From: Microcystis aeruginosa W13-11
Lineage (GTDB): Bacteria; Cyanobacteriota; Cyanobacteriia; Cyanobacteriales; Microcystaceae
Direction of reading: 5' to 3'
Length of the DNA: 47,523 bases
NCBI GenBank assembly: GCA_009995705.1
Contig: JAADBR010000012.1
Coordinates: 1-47,523 of the forward strand
Numbering within the stretch: the stretch's first letter is position 1; every line of letters starts with the position of its first letter. Under the pieces are notes generated by a model. That model saw only the letters and a program-made list of their open reading frames with translations. It was not told the DNA's origin and did not search any database. Of the stretch, positions 25,341 to 33,471 are shown piece after piece. The translations under genes were made by a program, and so were the position numbers.

Positions 25341-28328
25341 CTAATTAGCCGCCCCAATCAAAATAAAGGGCGACCAAAAGAAGGGATGGCTTTTAATTTG
25401 ACTCAGTTTGGCCTTTTGCATGGCTTCACTTTTACTCATTCCTTTGTGGAGATTCTGATAAAAATGAGTCATAATTTCCGCACTGGTATTATCTTCAGCA
25501 CTCCAAAGACTGGCAATTACTGATTTAGCACCGGCTCTTTCTAGGACGTAAGCAAGTCCCGATATTTCCTGTCCGTCGGCGTTGGCTTCTTTGGCGGTTT
25601 GGCAGGCGCTGAGGGTGATTAATTCGGTGTTTTTTAAGCCTAATAATGCGGCATCGGCGATGTTATATTGTTGGTTATTGGCGAAAAGAATAGTATTAGC
25701 TTGCATACCCAAATTAGGACAGCCAGCAAGATTAAAGCATCCATGAGTTCCTAAGTGTAAAATCGAGAACCGAAAGGCTTGTTTTTTGAATATATCTAGA
25801 GTTGCGTTTGTACCGAGATATTTTTCACTTCCTGGAAAGATTTTGCTGATAGTTTCTGCTTCTAGTTCTGTGCCTTTAAGATCAACTTTTTCTTTTTTCT
25901 CCGTGTCAAATAGAAAAGGTTTGGGATTAGCTAGAGCTAAGGCTTTAAGAGTGGCGCGATCTGTTTTCGTTTTTTGAGTAGCAAGAGAAGAAGTCGAGAT
26001 ACGAGTTAAATAATAAATCGGATATTTTTCTAGGAGAACTTGGTTATTTTTCTCATCGTAGAGGGTTTCAAAGGGAATATAGCGCAGTTGTTCGGTGGCG
26101 ATAATAGCAATATTTTTCGGGGAACTGGTGGCGAGTTGGGACTCAATGGGACGGATTAAAATCTCGTACAATTTACTACCGGTAACGAGGTAGTCGGAAT
26201 TTTTATAGTCGGCTAATTGGGTACGGTATTCGCTGACGAGTTTATTCAATTCATCGCGTTTTGTATCACTTTGAATAACGATTAATTTTTCTCTAGTAAC
26301 GAGAAATAGGGCGACTTTATCGCGGAGGGGAACGGGTTGAATAACGAGGGTATCAGGAGCGATATTTTTCTGGAGTTGGGCGATGTCGGTGGGTTTGGTT
26401 TCAAAGAGTTCGGCGACTTCGGGATATTTCTGTCCGATGGTTTCCGCATCTCGATACACTTTTTCCTCGAATTGTCCGATTTCTCTCGCCAGTTCTTCGG
26501 AGAATTTATTCTGTAATTGTCGGCGCATTCCTTCGAGTTGTTGATTGTCGGCATTCCAGTTATTGAGTGCTTTCTGTGCATCGGGATCGGTAACTTTGGC
26601 ATCGATCAGACGATTATAATCGGCGAGATCGGCGGTAGTGGCGAGGTTAAGCCATTGAAAGGCTTTTTCTGGTTGACTTTGCTGTATGAGGATTGTGGCG
26701 AGGGTGATGACGGTTCTTTCGTTAGAGGCTAAAAAGTCCTTGCGATCGTCGCGGGATAATTGACTACGCATATCTAGGTAAATGTTTAGGGATGCTTCTA
26801 GGTTTTTAATCGCTTCTGCGGGTTGTTTGTTATCTCGATAAGTTACGCCAAGATTATTTAAAGACCCGGCTTCCCCCTGTCGATCGCCGATATTGCGTCT
26901 GATAGTTAATGCCTGTTGATGGTAGTCGATCCCCTTTCCGTACTGTCCGAGGGAGTCGTAAGCGCTTCCTAAATTATTTAAAGTATTAGCTTCCCCCCGT
27001 TGATCACCAATTCTGCGGCTGATGGTTAAAGACTGCTGATAGTAATCGATCGCCTTTCGATACCATCCGAGGGATTGATTGACGTTCCCTAAATTGTTTA
27101 AAGTGTTGGCTTCCCCCTCTCGATCGTCGATCTCGCGGGTGATGGTTAAAGACTGTTGATAGTAATCGATCGCTTTCGGATACTGTTCGAGGGAGTTGTA
27201 AGCATTTCCTAGATTGTTTAAAGCATTGGCTTCCCCCTCTCGATCGTCGATCTCGCGGGTGATGGTTAAAGACTGTTGGTAATATTCAATCGCTCTCCGG
27301 TACTGTCCAAGAGAATAGTAAACAACTCCTAAAGAGTTTAGGGAAATAGCTTCTCCTTCTCGATAATTTAACTCTCTCACGATAGCTAAACATTTTTGAA
27401 TGTATTTGATCGCTTTCGGATACTGTCCAAGATATTCGTAAGTATTTCCTATGCTACATAAAGATTTAACTTCCCCTTCTTTATCGCCTAACTTTCTCGC
27501 GATAACTAAAGAATCTTGGTAATGTTCTATCGCTTTTGCGTACTGTCCAAGTGATTGGTAAGCGTTCCCTAAATTGCCTGAAGAGTTAGCTTCTTCTTGT
27601 GGATCTTGAATCTCTTTTGCGATGACTAAAGACTTTTGGTAGTATTCTATTGCGTTCTGATACTGTTCGAGAGAATAGTAAACAATTCCTAAATTATTTA
27701 GAGAAGACAATTCTATCTTTCGATTATTTATCTCTCTAGCAATGACTAAAGCCTTTTGATAATAATTGATCGCTTTTTGATGCTGTCCGAGAGATTGGTA
27801 AACGTTTCCTAAATGGAATAGAGAAACAGCTTCTATCCATCGCTCACCGATCTCCTTAGCAAGAGCTGAGGTCTGTTGAAGGTACTCGATCGCGCTCTCG
27901 TACTGTTCGAGAGAAGAGTAGGTAGCCCCTAGATTGCCGAGAGAAGCGGCTTCCGCCTGTCGGTCTTTAATCTCCCTTACAATGTCTAAATTCTGTTGGT
28001 AGAACTCGATCGCCCTCGTATACTGTCTGAGAGATTTGTAAGCGAGTCCTAGATTGCCGAGAGCGTTAGCTTCCCCCTGTCGATTCTTGATTTCTCGATA
28101 AATCTGTAACGCTTTTTCCAAAAATTGCAATGCTTCTGAAAATCGGCCAGTCTCATATTGTTGAATACCTTGCTGTAAAAGCCGATCCGCTTCCGCTTCC
28201 CTGGCATCCGCGCTCTGTGCCATCACCGCGGGGACAAGCGCGAACCCTCTCCCCCCAACCATCGGCAACGTCGCCACCGCCACCAGAGAAAGACAAAATA
28301 AAACGTAACCTTTGCGAATTTTAACCAT
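25341..28328 (-). CDS. Exported TPR-CHAT protein (caspase-like peptidase domain)
   Basis: A 995-residue protein. Residues 1-38 form a signal peptide ending VMAQS. Twelve tandem TPR units of about 40 residues run from about 44 to 520, most with the kinesin-light-chain-like core LNNLG-x-x-Y-x-SL-x-QY. A helical region follows, then a C-terminal CHAT domain (about 790-993) with catalytic H862 (LHLGTHG) and C909 (LSACQTA). CHAT proteases belong to the caspase/separase clan; TPR-CHAT proteins are often effectors activated through their TPR part. This one should act outside the cytoplasm. It stands at the edge of a toxin-antitoxin-rich island, with no CRISPR genes nearby. Both catalytic residues are present. 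Confidence 0.9.
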   Translation of the reverse strand: MVKIRKGYVLFCLSLVAVATLPMVGGRGFALVPAVMAQSADAREAEADRLLQQGIQQYETGRFSEALQFLEKALQIYREIKNRQGEANALGNLGLAYKSLRQYTRAIEFYQQNLDIVREIKDRQAEAASLGNLGATYSSLEQYESAIEYLQQTSALAKEIGERWIEAVSLFHLGNVYQSLGQHQKAINYYQKALVIAREINNRKIELSSLNNLGIVYYSLEQYQNAIEYYQKSLVIAKEIQDPQEEANSSGNLGNAYQSLGQYAKAIEHYQDSLVIARKLGDKEGEVKSLCSIGNTYEYLGQYPKAIKYIQKCLAIVRELNYREGEAISLNSLGVVYYSLGQYRRAIEYYQQSLTITREIDDREGEANALNNLGNAYNSLEQYPKAIDYYQQSLTITREIDDREGEANTLNNLGNVNQSLGWYRKAIDYYQQSLTISRRIGDQRGEANTLNNLGSAYDSLGQYGKGIDYHQQALTIRRNIGDRQGEAGSLNNLGVTYRDNKQPAEAIKNLEASLNIYLDMRSQLSRDDRKDFLASNERTVITLATILIQQSQPEKAFQWLNLATTADLADYNRLIDAKVTDPDAQKALNNWNADNQQLEGMRRQLQNKFSEELAREIGQFEEKVYRDAETIGQKYPEVAELFETKPTDIAQLQKNIAPDTLVIQPVPLRDKVALFLVTREKLIVIQSDTKRDELNKLVSEYRTQLADYKNSDYLVTGSKLYEILIRPIESQLATSSPKNIAIIATEQLRYIPFETLYDEKNNQVLLEKYPIYYLTRISTSSLATQKTKTDRATLKALALANPKPFLFDTEKKEKVDLKGTELEAETISKIFPGSEKYLGTNATLDIFKKQAFRFSILHLGTHGCFNLAGCPNLGMQANTILFANNQQYNIADAALLGLKNTELITLSACQTAKEANADGQEISGLAYVLERAGAKSVIASLWSAEDNTSAEIMTHFYQNLHKGMSKSEAMQKAKLSQIKSHPFFWSPFILIGAAN
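26850..28090 (-). repeat. 120-bp coding repeats inside the TPR region
   Basis: The TPR units are visible as a 120-base DNA periodicity. Units near 27110-27170 and 27230-27290 are almost identical at the DNA level (both encode YYQQSLTITREIDDREGEAN), which points to recent unit duplication. Outer units have diverged more. Confidence 0.8.
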
Positions 28329-28448
28329 TTACCCGCACCTCTCCCCAAAATCCTCTTGATATGACCCCATTATGCCAGACATCAAAAAAATCGACGGGAG
28401 GAAAAAAGGTCGGGCATGGCAAAAAATGTCTTGAACTTCTCACATCAC

Positions 28449-28700
28449 TTAGCGATTTAGCGTTAACGCCCTAAACCATTGTTTAATCTCTTGTTTTTCA
28501 CCCTCTTCCAACGGAAAATCAATATTTTTGAATTGTTCGGCCGTTCTCTGCTTGACCCCTAAAATCTCGATCCCCACAACCCTGTCCGTCTCATCGTAAT
28601 CATAGACAATCCCCGGCGCGACCTCCTCGGAATCCATAACCTTTCCCTCAAAACGACGGATATAAGCGGCATTAGCGGCTTGACTATAGTCTATTTTCAT
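28449..28700 (-). CDS. DUF2283 family protein
   Basis: An 83-residue protein matching DUF2283: MKIDYSQAANAAYIRR at the start and PGIVYDYDETDRVVGIEILGV in the middle. DUF2283 genes commonly follow DUF4258 genes in bacteria, an arrangement often read as a toxin-antitoxin-like pair (inference). Here its ATG overlaps the TGA of the upstream DUF4258 remnant (ATGA), a sign of past translational coupling. The reading frame itself is intact. The last 73 bases of the gene and a short flank are duplicated at 30090-30179. Confidence 0.85.
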   Translation of the reverse strand: MKIDYSQAANAAYIRRFEGKVMDSEEVAPGIVYDYDETDRVVGIEILGVKQRTAEQFKNIDFPLEEGEKQEIKQWFRALTLNR

Positions 28701-28938
28701 AGTTTCCCCCTTAATCGGCGTTCAAAATGGACGGTTACAACCCTGCAAGGTGCAGTAGTAAAATTATAAACAACCTTTAAAACACGCCCTCCAGCTTCAG
28801 GGATGACCCCATAAAGACAGATGAGAGTCGGATCGATCGGGTGATCTTCTGTCCTTTGAGGGTTAAAAAGAACCTTCTCAACCCAGATAGAGGTATTTAA
28901 CGTTCATCACGCCTTTTTTGGCAATGCTCCGTCAGTTC
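28697..28938 (-). pseudogene. DUF4258 family gene remnant
   Basis: The minus strand encodes the C-terminal DUF4258 pattern WVEKVLFNPQRTEDHP, PTLICLYGVIPEAGGRVLK and VVYNFTTAPCRVVTVHFERR ending in RGKL-stop. The N-terminal piece LTEHCQKRRDER lies in another frame and hits a TAA; IPLS then follows and must shift frame to join WVEKV. One missing T in the tctggg tract would explain the shift. No start codon remains, since a TAG precedes the first codon. So at least a stop and a frameshift inactivate it. The stop codon overlaps the DUF2283 start. Confidence 0.75.
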
Positions 28939-29129
28939 CTAGGCAAAGATAGTCAAGACAACCTCTATAGATGACTCAATTATAAAAAAGTCCAATATTC
29001 TTACTGTATTTCATCTCGCTATTCCCCCCAACAAGGCAACAAATCGTTACATCAAAATATATCACCCCAAGAGAGCCAAACAACCTACGCCCCCAACGGT
29101 TCTATTGTTCGCATCAAACAAAAATACCC

Positions 29130-29444
29130 ATGAAAACTAGACAAGAATATCTTAACGCCCTGGTCAACTTTGACCAACCCTTATCAACCATCCTCCCTAT
29201 CCTAAAAACCTTTCCTTGGGACAGTAGCGAAGCGATCATCACCCTAAAAAAAGAGCATCTGCGCGATATTCTTGATCGCTATCTTAATAACGCTCTATCT
29301 GCCACTGACCTAGAAAGCTGGGCCGATGCCATTGAATGCAGAGAAGATATCACCTATGAAACCGATTACGAAGATCTCATCAATGACATCATTTTTCTCC
29401 TCGCTAACCCGACATTAGAGGAATCTTTGATAAACGTTTCCTAA
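29130..29444 (+). CDS. Hypothetical protein, C-terminus probably replaced (copy 1)
   Basis: A 104-residue acidic helical protein (MKTRQEYLNALVNFDQPLS...). I recognise no family. A second copy at 30180-30506 matches from about residue 17 to residue 97 and then continues with a different end (MIEQYISQLSH...). Here the tail is short (EESLINVS) and overlaps the 3' end of the opposite-strand Doc gene by 41 bases. That suggests the natural end was lost when the Doc module or a rearrangement joined here. The N-terminus, with its ATG, is complete in this copy only. Confidence 0.6.
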   Translation: MKTRQEYLNALVNFDQPLSTILPILKTFPWDSSEAIITLKKEHLRDILDRYLNNALSATDLESWADAIECREDITYETDYEDLINDIIFLLANPTLEESLINVS

Positions 29445-29811
29445 TCCACTCAGCTAATTCTTCTTCTGAAAGCTTACCAACAGCAAGATCGATCCATATC
29501 TGGTATTTTTCTTGACTAGAAGCTTGAAGATCGTAGCCATTGAGCCTGAGAAAAGTCCTCGTCACTACATAGGCCGTTCTCTTATTCCCATCTACAAAAG
29601 GGTGATTCTTGACAATCCCATAAGCGTAGGCTGCTGCCAAAGAAGCCATGTCAGGAGGCGACTCAGAATAAGCCAGAAGATTTTGCGGTCGGGAAAGTGC
29701 GCTTTCTAGCAACCCCTCATCTCGAATACCCTCTAATCCACCATGCTCGGCTATTTGGCGGTGATGAATCGCGAGAGCTACCCTATGAGCTATCCAGATT
29801 AGCTGGTTCAT
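29404..29811 (-). CDS. Doc/Fic family toxin
   Basis: A 135-residue protein with the Doc form of the Fic motif, HPFVDGNKR, at residues 70-78. Doc proteins phosphorylate EF-Tu and stop translation; they are held inactive by an antitoxin encoded just upstream. Here an AbrB-type gene ends 4 bases before the ATG (stop at 29816-29818), consistent with an antitoxin-toxin operon. The last dozen residues (KIPLMSG) are encoded on the strand opposite the neighbouring gene's coding sequence and may be read-through past the original stop. Confidence 0.9.
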   Translation of the reverse strand: MNQLIWIAHRVALAIHHRQIAEHGGLEGIRDEGLLESALSRPQNLLAYSESPPDMASLAAAYAYGIVKNHPFVDGNKRTAYVVTRTFLRLNGYDLQASSQEKYQIWIDLAVGKLSEEELAEWIRKRLSKIPLMSG

Positions 29812-29815
29812 GAGC

Positions 29816-30040
29816 CTAAGTTGCCAGCTTTCTCAAAACATTCCAGTCTTCGCGCATCACTTCCTCCGCCACTTCCATTTGCTGGACAAATTCGGGGTCG
29901 TAGGGTGTAAGCTCAAAGCCATTCGGCGTTTCCAAGACGTAGAGCATATCGCCTTTACTAAGGCGCAGCTTCTCCACCAACTCCTTCGGGAAAATCACCC
30001 CCATAGAGTTCCCTACCGTTGTGACTTTTAACTTAATCAT
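29816..30040 (-). CDS. AbrB/MazE-type antitoxin
   Basis: A 74-residue protein with a SpoVT-AbrB swapped-hairpin DNA-binding domain: KVTTVGNSMGVIFPKELVEKL at residues about 4-24, then LSKGDMLYVLE. The acidic helical tail (FVQQMEVAEEVMRED) would bind the toxin. The start at 30040 fits the family; an upstream in-frame start at 30067 adds nine residues. Such antitoxins normally repress their own promoter. Partner: the Doc gene 4 bases downstream. Confidence 0.88.
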   Translation of the reverse strand: MIKLKVTTVGNSMGVIFPKELVEKLRLSKGDMLYVLETPNGFELTPYDPEFVQQMEVAEEVMREDWNVLRKLAT

Positions 30041-30089
30041 TGTTTTTTGACTGAGTAAATATATCAATTATAGCACCTCCCATATTTCC

Positions 30090-30179
30090 TGAATTTCTCA
30101 CATCACTTAACAATTTAGTATTAACTTTCCGAACCATTGTCTAATCTCTTATTTTTCACTCTCTTCCAACGGAAAATCA
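30090..30179 (-). pseudogene. Duplicated 3' end of the DUF2283 gene
   Basis: These 90 bases match 28432-28521, the end of the DUF2283 gene and its flank, from 'tctcacatcactta' through 'cttccaacggaaaatca', with scattered substitutions. The match stops abruptly at 30179, where sequence matching the middle of the 29130 gene begins. It is a fragment with no start. Confidence 0.85.
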
Positions 30180-30506
30180 TCCCTATCAACTATCCTCCCT
30201 ATCCTAAAAACCTTTCCTTGGGACAGTAGCGAAGCAATTATCACCCTAAAAAAAGAGCATCTGCTCGATATTCTCGATCGCCATCTCAATAACGCTCTAT
30301 CTGCCACCGACCTAGAAAGCTGGGCCGATGCCATTGAATGCAGAGAAGATATCACCTATGAAACCGATTACGAAGATCTCATCAATGACATCATTTTTGA
30401 CCTCGCTAACCCGACCTTAAACGATCCACTATTACCAAAAATGATCGAACAATATATCAGCCAACTTTCCCATTTAAAGTCCTCCTTAATTGCCTAAAAA
30501 ATTGAC
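30180..30506 (+). pseudogene. Truncated second copy of the 29130 gene (copy 2)
   Basis: Aligns base for base, with few changes, with 29179-29420, but lacks the first 16 or so codons and has no start codon. It stays open to a stop at 30504-30506 and carries the C-terminal part missing from copy 1 (LPKMIEQYISQLSHLK). Its left junction fuses directly to the DUF2283 fragment, which shows a deletion inside a duplicated segment. Confidence 0.8.
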
Positions 30507-30522
30507 CTCTCCTTTGTGAAAT

Positions 30523-31068
30523 TTAATGCGGGTTTACTTGAATCTCAATTTTGTCCGGGGGGTTGAATTTAATTTCCTCGACAACGTAGGAACTGCTAAG
30601 GGCTACACGCTCGATTCCTCTTATTTTTGGAGAATCTAGCGAGGTTAAAGTTACTTCCGCTTTCCCTGTATTAACATCAACAATTTTGAAGTTCTGTAAG
30701 GGTTCCGTCCAGCGTTCTCTATTCTGGTTTGGATTACCTGATCCCCCTTCCCCACGAATAACAAGCTCTCCGCTTTTGATAATTACTTCCCCTTGAAAAT
30801 GTACCTTTTCCATCTCCTTCATCGCTACGTTCCTCGACTCTCCGCTTAACTCGATTGCTACCGTTTTCGTCCTCGAATCGAATTTCGTTAATCTCCCGGA
30901 CATTGATCTACTATTTTTTAAAAATACCCGCGCGTCTCTGGGCAAAAATACGGGAATTTTGGAGATCGATCCGGTTGGTGTTGGAGTCGCGGTAGCTAGA
31001 GGATAGACCGCGAGAGATGCGATCGATAGGAGTCCGGTTATTGTCATTACTGGTAAGATTTTTTTCAT
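30523..31068 (-). CDS. Secreted hypothetical protein
   Basis: A 181-residue protein with a signal peptide (MKKILPVMTITGLLSIASLA, cleavage near ATATP), then a beta-rich mature part. It includes DARVFLKNSRSMSGRLTKFDSRTKTVAIEL, which reads like an SH3/LSm-style barrel, and a Gly/Asn linker (GEGGSGNPNQN). I use the ATG at 31068; two more residues would come from the ATG at 31074. Family not recognised. Confidence 0.65.
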   Translation of the reverse strand: MKKILPVMTITGLLSIASLAVYPLATATPTPTGSISKIPVFLPRDARVFLKNSRSMSGRLTKFDSRTKTVAIELSGESRNVAMKEMEKVHFQGEVIIKSGELVIRGEGGSGNPNQNRERWTEPLQNFKIVDVNTGKAEVTLTSLDSPKIRGIERVALSSSYVVEEIKFNPPDKIEIQVNPH

Positions 31069-31171
31069 CGGCATTCTCGAAGATGGTGTCTGGATTCGGT
31101 GAATGGGAAACGTTTTTATCGAGTGTGGATTCGGTTCGATCGGATAGCCGCGGGTAAATTTTCCTAGGGGT

Positions 31172-31198
31172 GGTGGGTTACGCTATCGCTAACCCACC
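31172..31198. repeat. GGTGGGTTA...TAACCCACC hairpin repeat
   Basis: A perfect 9-bp stem with loop cgctatcgc, followed by 'ctacgg'. Same family as 6678-6743 and 31983-32017. It sits upstream of the antitoxin gene at 31311. Confidence 0.7.
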
Positions 31199-31310
31199 CT
31201 ACGGGTTTTTTCCATATTTTAGCGTCGGGATTGTCAAAGGGGAAGCGTTTTATCTTCTCTTTATGTTAAAACTTATAAAGCTACTCCTTTATGCGGTGGA
31301 CGATAGAAAT

Positions 31311-31538
31311 ATGACTCTACAAGAGCTAATGCGGTGGGCGGAAAAATTATCCGCGATCGAGAAACGGCAACTGATCGAAAAAATTACCGCAGAAATGGCA
31401 TCAGAATCGGCAGAAGTTAATCAACCCCGTCCATCTTTATGGGGTATATGCGCTGATTTAGGACAGGCTCCCTCGGCTGAAGATATCGATAAAACCCGAC
31501 GAGAAGCGTGGGGAGATTTTACGGTAGAGGATCTTTAA
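31311..31538 (+). CDS. Putative antitoxin of a VapBC-type module
   Basis: A 75-residue protein (MTLQELMRWAEKLSAIEKRQLIEKI...) with an amphipathic helix near the N-terminus and an acidic tail (AEDIDKTRREAWGDFTVEDL), typical of small antitoxins paired with PIN toxins in cyanobacteria. I place the start at the ATG at 31311; a longer frame from 31170 starts inside a hairpin repeat and adds a hydrophobic stretch with no homology value. The toxin gene follows with no gap. Confidence 0.75.
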   Translation: MTLQELMRWAEKLSAIEKRQLIEKITAEMASESAEVNQPRPSLWGICADLGQAPSAEDIDKTRREAWGDFTVEDL

Positions 31539-31940
31539 GTGTTAAAAGCAGTTTTAGATACTCATGCAGTTATCTGGTATCTTTACGCAGATCAACGATT
31601 ATCCAATTTGGCTCGACAAACCATCGAACAAATTGGCAATAGTGGAGATACGGTTGCTGTTTCCTCGATTACTCTGGCTGAAATTGTCTATCTTGCTGAG
31701 AAAGGACGGATTTCCGCTCAAACAATAGAGCGATTGTTAATGGAACTGGACAGGGAAAATTCTATTTTGATAGAAATCCCGCTCGCTCGCAATATTGTGG
31801 TTACTATGGGAGGAATCGAGCGCTCGGATGTTCCCGATTTACCTGATCGAATTATTGCGGCAACCGCCCTATATTTAAACGTTCCCTTAATTAGCCGAGA
31901 TCGAAAAATTCAATTATCAACGGTTAATACAATCTGGTAG
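31539..31940 (+). CDS. VapC-type PIN-domain ribonuclease toxin
   Basis: A 133-residue PIN protein. The four acidic metal ligands are visible: D7 (VLDTHA), E48 (SSITLAEIV), D103 (DLPDRIIAATA) and D121 (ISRDRKI). PIN toxins cut RNA. The start is GTG placed directly after the TAA of the antitoxin, so the genes are translationally coupled. All active-site residues are intact. Confidence 0.92.
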   Translation: MLKAVLDTHAVIWYLYADQRLSNLARQTIEQIGNSGDTVAVSSITLAEIVYLAEKGRISAQTIERLLMELDRENSILIEIPLARNIVVTMGGIERSDVPDLPDRIIAATALYLNVPLISRDRKIQLSTVNTIW

Positions 31941-31979
31941 CAACGAACTAATCAAATTCCTATTCCCCGAATATAATTG

Positions 31980-32020
31980 GATGCGGTGGGTTAGCGCTAC
32001 TCGTAACCCAACCTGCGGTT
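31980..32020. repeat. GCGGTGGGTTA...TAACCCAACCTGC hairpin repeat
   Basis: An imperfect inverted repeat with loop gcgctactcg, of the same family as 31172-31198 and 6678-6743. It separates the VapC gene from a convergent gene and could serve as a terminator. Confidence 0.65.
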
Positions 32021-32035
32021 TTTGTCAATATATTT

Positions 32036-32428
32036 TTACTTTCCGAAACCTTTGTTCGGGCGGTTTTGTTTGGCAATACGGAGGGCTTTTCCGGTTTTGC
32101 CATCCTGTAGTGCGATCCGCATCGATCGCTTTCTCTGGTAGGATTGAATATCTGCTGCTAACGGATGATCGTTATCGATGCGTAGATGGGTTAAAGAACA
32201 GATAAGACCCGTTTGTTTTCCCGATTCGTTTTTTAGGAAACAAATAATTCCCCCCTCGTCTCCCGTGTAGAAAATTTTATTGATCGAAAACTGATGATCG
32301 GGTTTGTATCGCTCGCCTTTTGTTTCAGCTAGTTTTAACGTTTCGGGAGTTGCACGCACAGGGATTGGTAAACTCGCTTCCATTTTCTCAATTAACAAAC
32401 GAACTTGTCGGGGATCGTCGATGGACAT
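32036..32428 (-). CDS. Hypothetical protein
   Basis: A 130-residue soluble protein (MSIDDPRQVRLLIEKMEASLP...). Aromatic and Gly-rich middle (FYTGDEGGIICFL) and a very basic C-terminus (SYQRKRSMRIALQDGKTGKALRIAKQNRPNKG). A clean AAGGAG ribosome site lies 7 bases before the ATG at 32428, which decides the start over an upstream in-frame extension. No family recognised. Its 5' end faces the divergent membrane protein gene at 32524. Confidence 0.65.
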   Translation of the reverse strand: MSIDDPRQVRLLIEKMEASLPIPVRATPETLKLAETKGERYKPDHQFSINKIFYTGDEGGIICFLKNESGKQTGLICSLTHLRIDNDHPLAADIQSYQRKRSMRIALQDGKTGKALRIAKQNRPNKGFGK

Positions 32429-32523
32429 GGTTATTCTCCTTGATAAAATACAAAGAACTGGCGATAGAACCCGATCGATCGAGTAGGATAGCGATCGAAA
32501 ACGCCAATCAGGGACATTTTGCC

Positions 32524-33342
32524 GTGAGCGCTCCGAATTCTCCCCCTCCCGGAACACAGATACTAGGAACCTTCGCCAGTCTTCTCGGTTTGCTGGGGAT
32601 TTTTCTCTATTTTACGGGATGGATCTATCGCTGGGCCTATTTCGGCTGGTTTAGCCTTGAGATTAACATTCTGGACTTGCCCTTGCGTTCCTTCCTTTTT
32701 GTGCCGATACAGGTCTTCTGTGGCGATTTCGGGGCGTTGCTGCGAACGTTTCTGGCTCTGGTTGCCGTTGCCTTTGCGATTCAATTTACCCTCTGGATTT
32801 TGTCTCCCCTGCCATCCTATGCAATTGTCAGTCAATCTAAACGGAAATTTCATCAAAAATTTCAGTTCCTAGGTTTATTAGTCCGGGGAATTCCCGAATC
32901 TCTCCGAAAAGATTTGATCGCTGTTATTTGGCTATTAATTATCCTTTTTTGGTTAGCCCGAACTCAGGGATCGATCGATGCCCGTCGCGATGCAGTTAAT
33001 GATACTTCTACCTTACCGGTTATCACCTTAGTTTTACCGGAAAAACAGATAGCGATCGGTCGGAATCCGGAGGATGTTTTTACCGATCCTTCTCTCAAAG
33101 GTTATCGAGTTATCGGTGAGACTAAATTACTCGAAGAGCTACGGGGAAAAGAAACGAATGATAGTAAAGTTAATCCCCCACGAGTCTGGCGGTTATTAAT
33201 CCAAAATAACAATTGGACTTATGTTTTTCGAGGGTTATCCCCTCAGTCGGCAGAAAATGAACGTCCGGCGATTCTAGCCATTCGCGAGGATAAGGAGGGA
33301 CAATTAATGATTCTCGCGCCGGATGTCCCAGAATCCCGATGA
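32524..33342 (+). CDS. Hypothetical membrane protein
   Basis: A 272-residue protein with three or four hydrophobic helices (about residues 15-35, 65-95 and 135-155), and a soluble C-terminal domain with beta-strand-like segments (VITLVLPEKQIAIGRNPEDVF...). The GTG at 32524 is my start choice: a longer frame back to 32320 lies antisense to the neighbouring gene and is not credible. No family recognised. Confidence 0.6.
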   Translation: MSAPNSPPPGTQILGTFASLLGLLGIFLYFTGWIYRWAYFGWFSLEINILDLPLRSFLFVPIQVFCGDFGALLRTFLALVAVAFAIQFTLWILSPLPSYAIVSQSKRKFHQKFQFLGLLVRGIPESLRKDLIAVIWLLIILFWLARTQGSIDARRDAVNDTSTLPVITLVLPEKQIAIGRNPEDVFTDPSLKGYRVIGETKLLEELRGKETNDSKVNPPRVWRLLIQNNNWTYVFRGLSPQSAENERPAILAIREDKEGQLMILAPDVPESR

Positions 33343-33434
33343 GAGTCAATCGGGGAAATTATCGAATTATCCTTGAAAATGGCTGTGGCTAAGTGCCATT
33401 AATCGGGCGGCGTGGCAGCATCGAAGCTTGCTGC

Positions 33435-33440
33435 TATAAT
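33435..33440 (+). promoter_or_regulatory. Probable -10 box for the DUF751-rbfA unit
   Basis: A perfect TATAAT lies 31 bases upstream of the DUF751 start, just after a small gcagc/gctgc inverted repeat. No good -35 hexamer is at the expected distance, so it may need an activator. Confidence 0.45.
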
Positions 33441-33471
33441 TACTTACGGACAAAGATAATAAATAAAATTT

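Noticed and set aside
26850..28090. CRISPR-like regular repeats
   Set aside because: The 120-base periodicity is coding and follows TPR units; there are no spacers.
30149..30355. 68-codon minus-strand frame
   Set aside because: It is antisense to the truncated copy of the 29130 gene and spans the duplication junction.
31170..31310. N-terminal extension of the antitoxin at 31311
   Set aside because: It starts inside a hairpin repeat and contains a hydrophobic stretch unlike antitoxins.
32320..32523. N-terminal extension of the membrane protein at 32524
   Set aside because: It is antisense to the gene at 32036-32428 and gives arbitrary residues.
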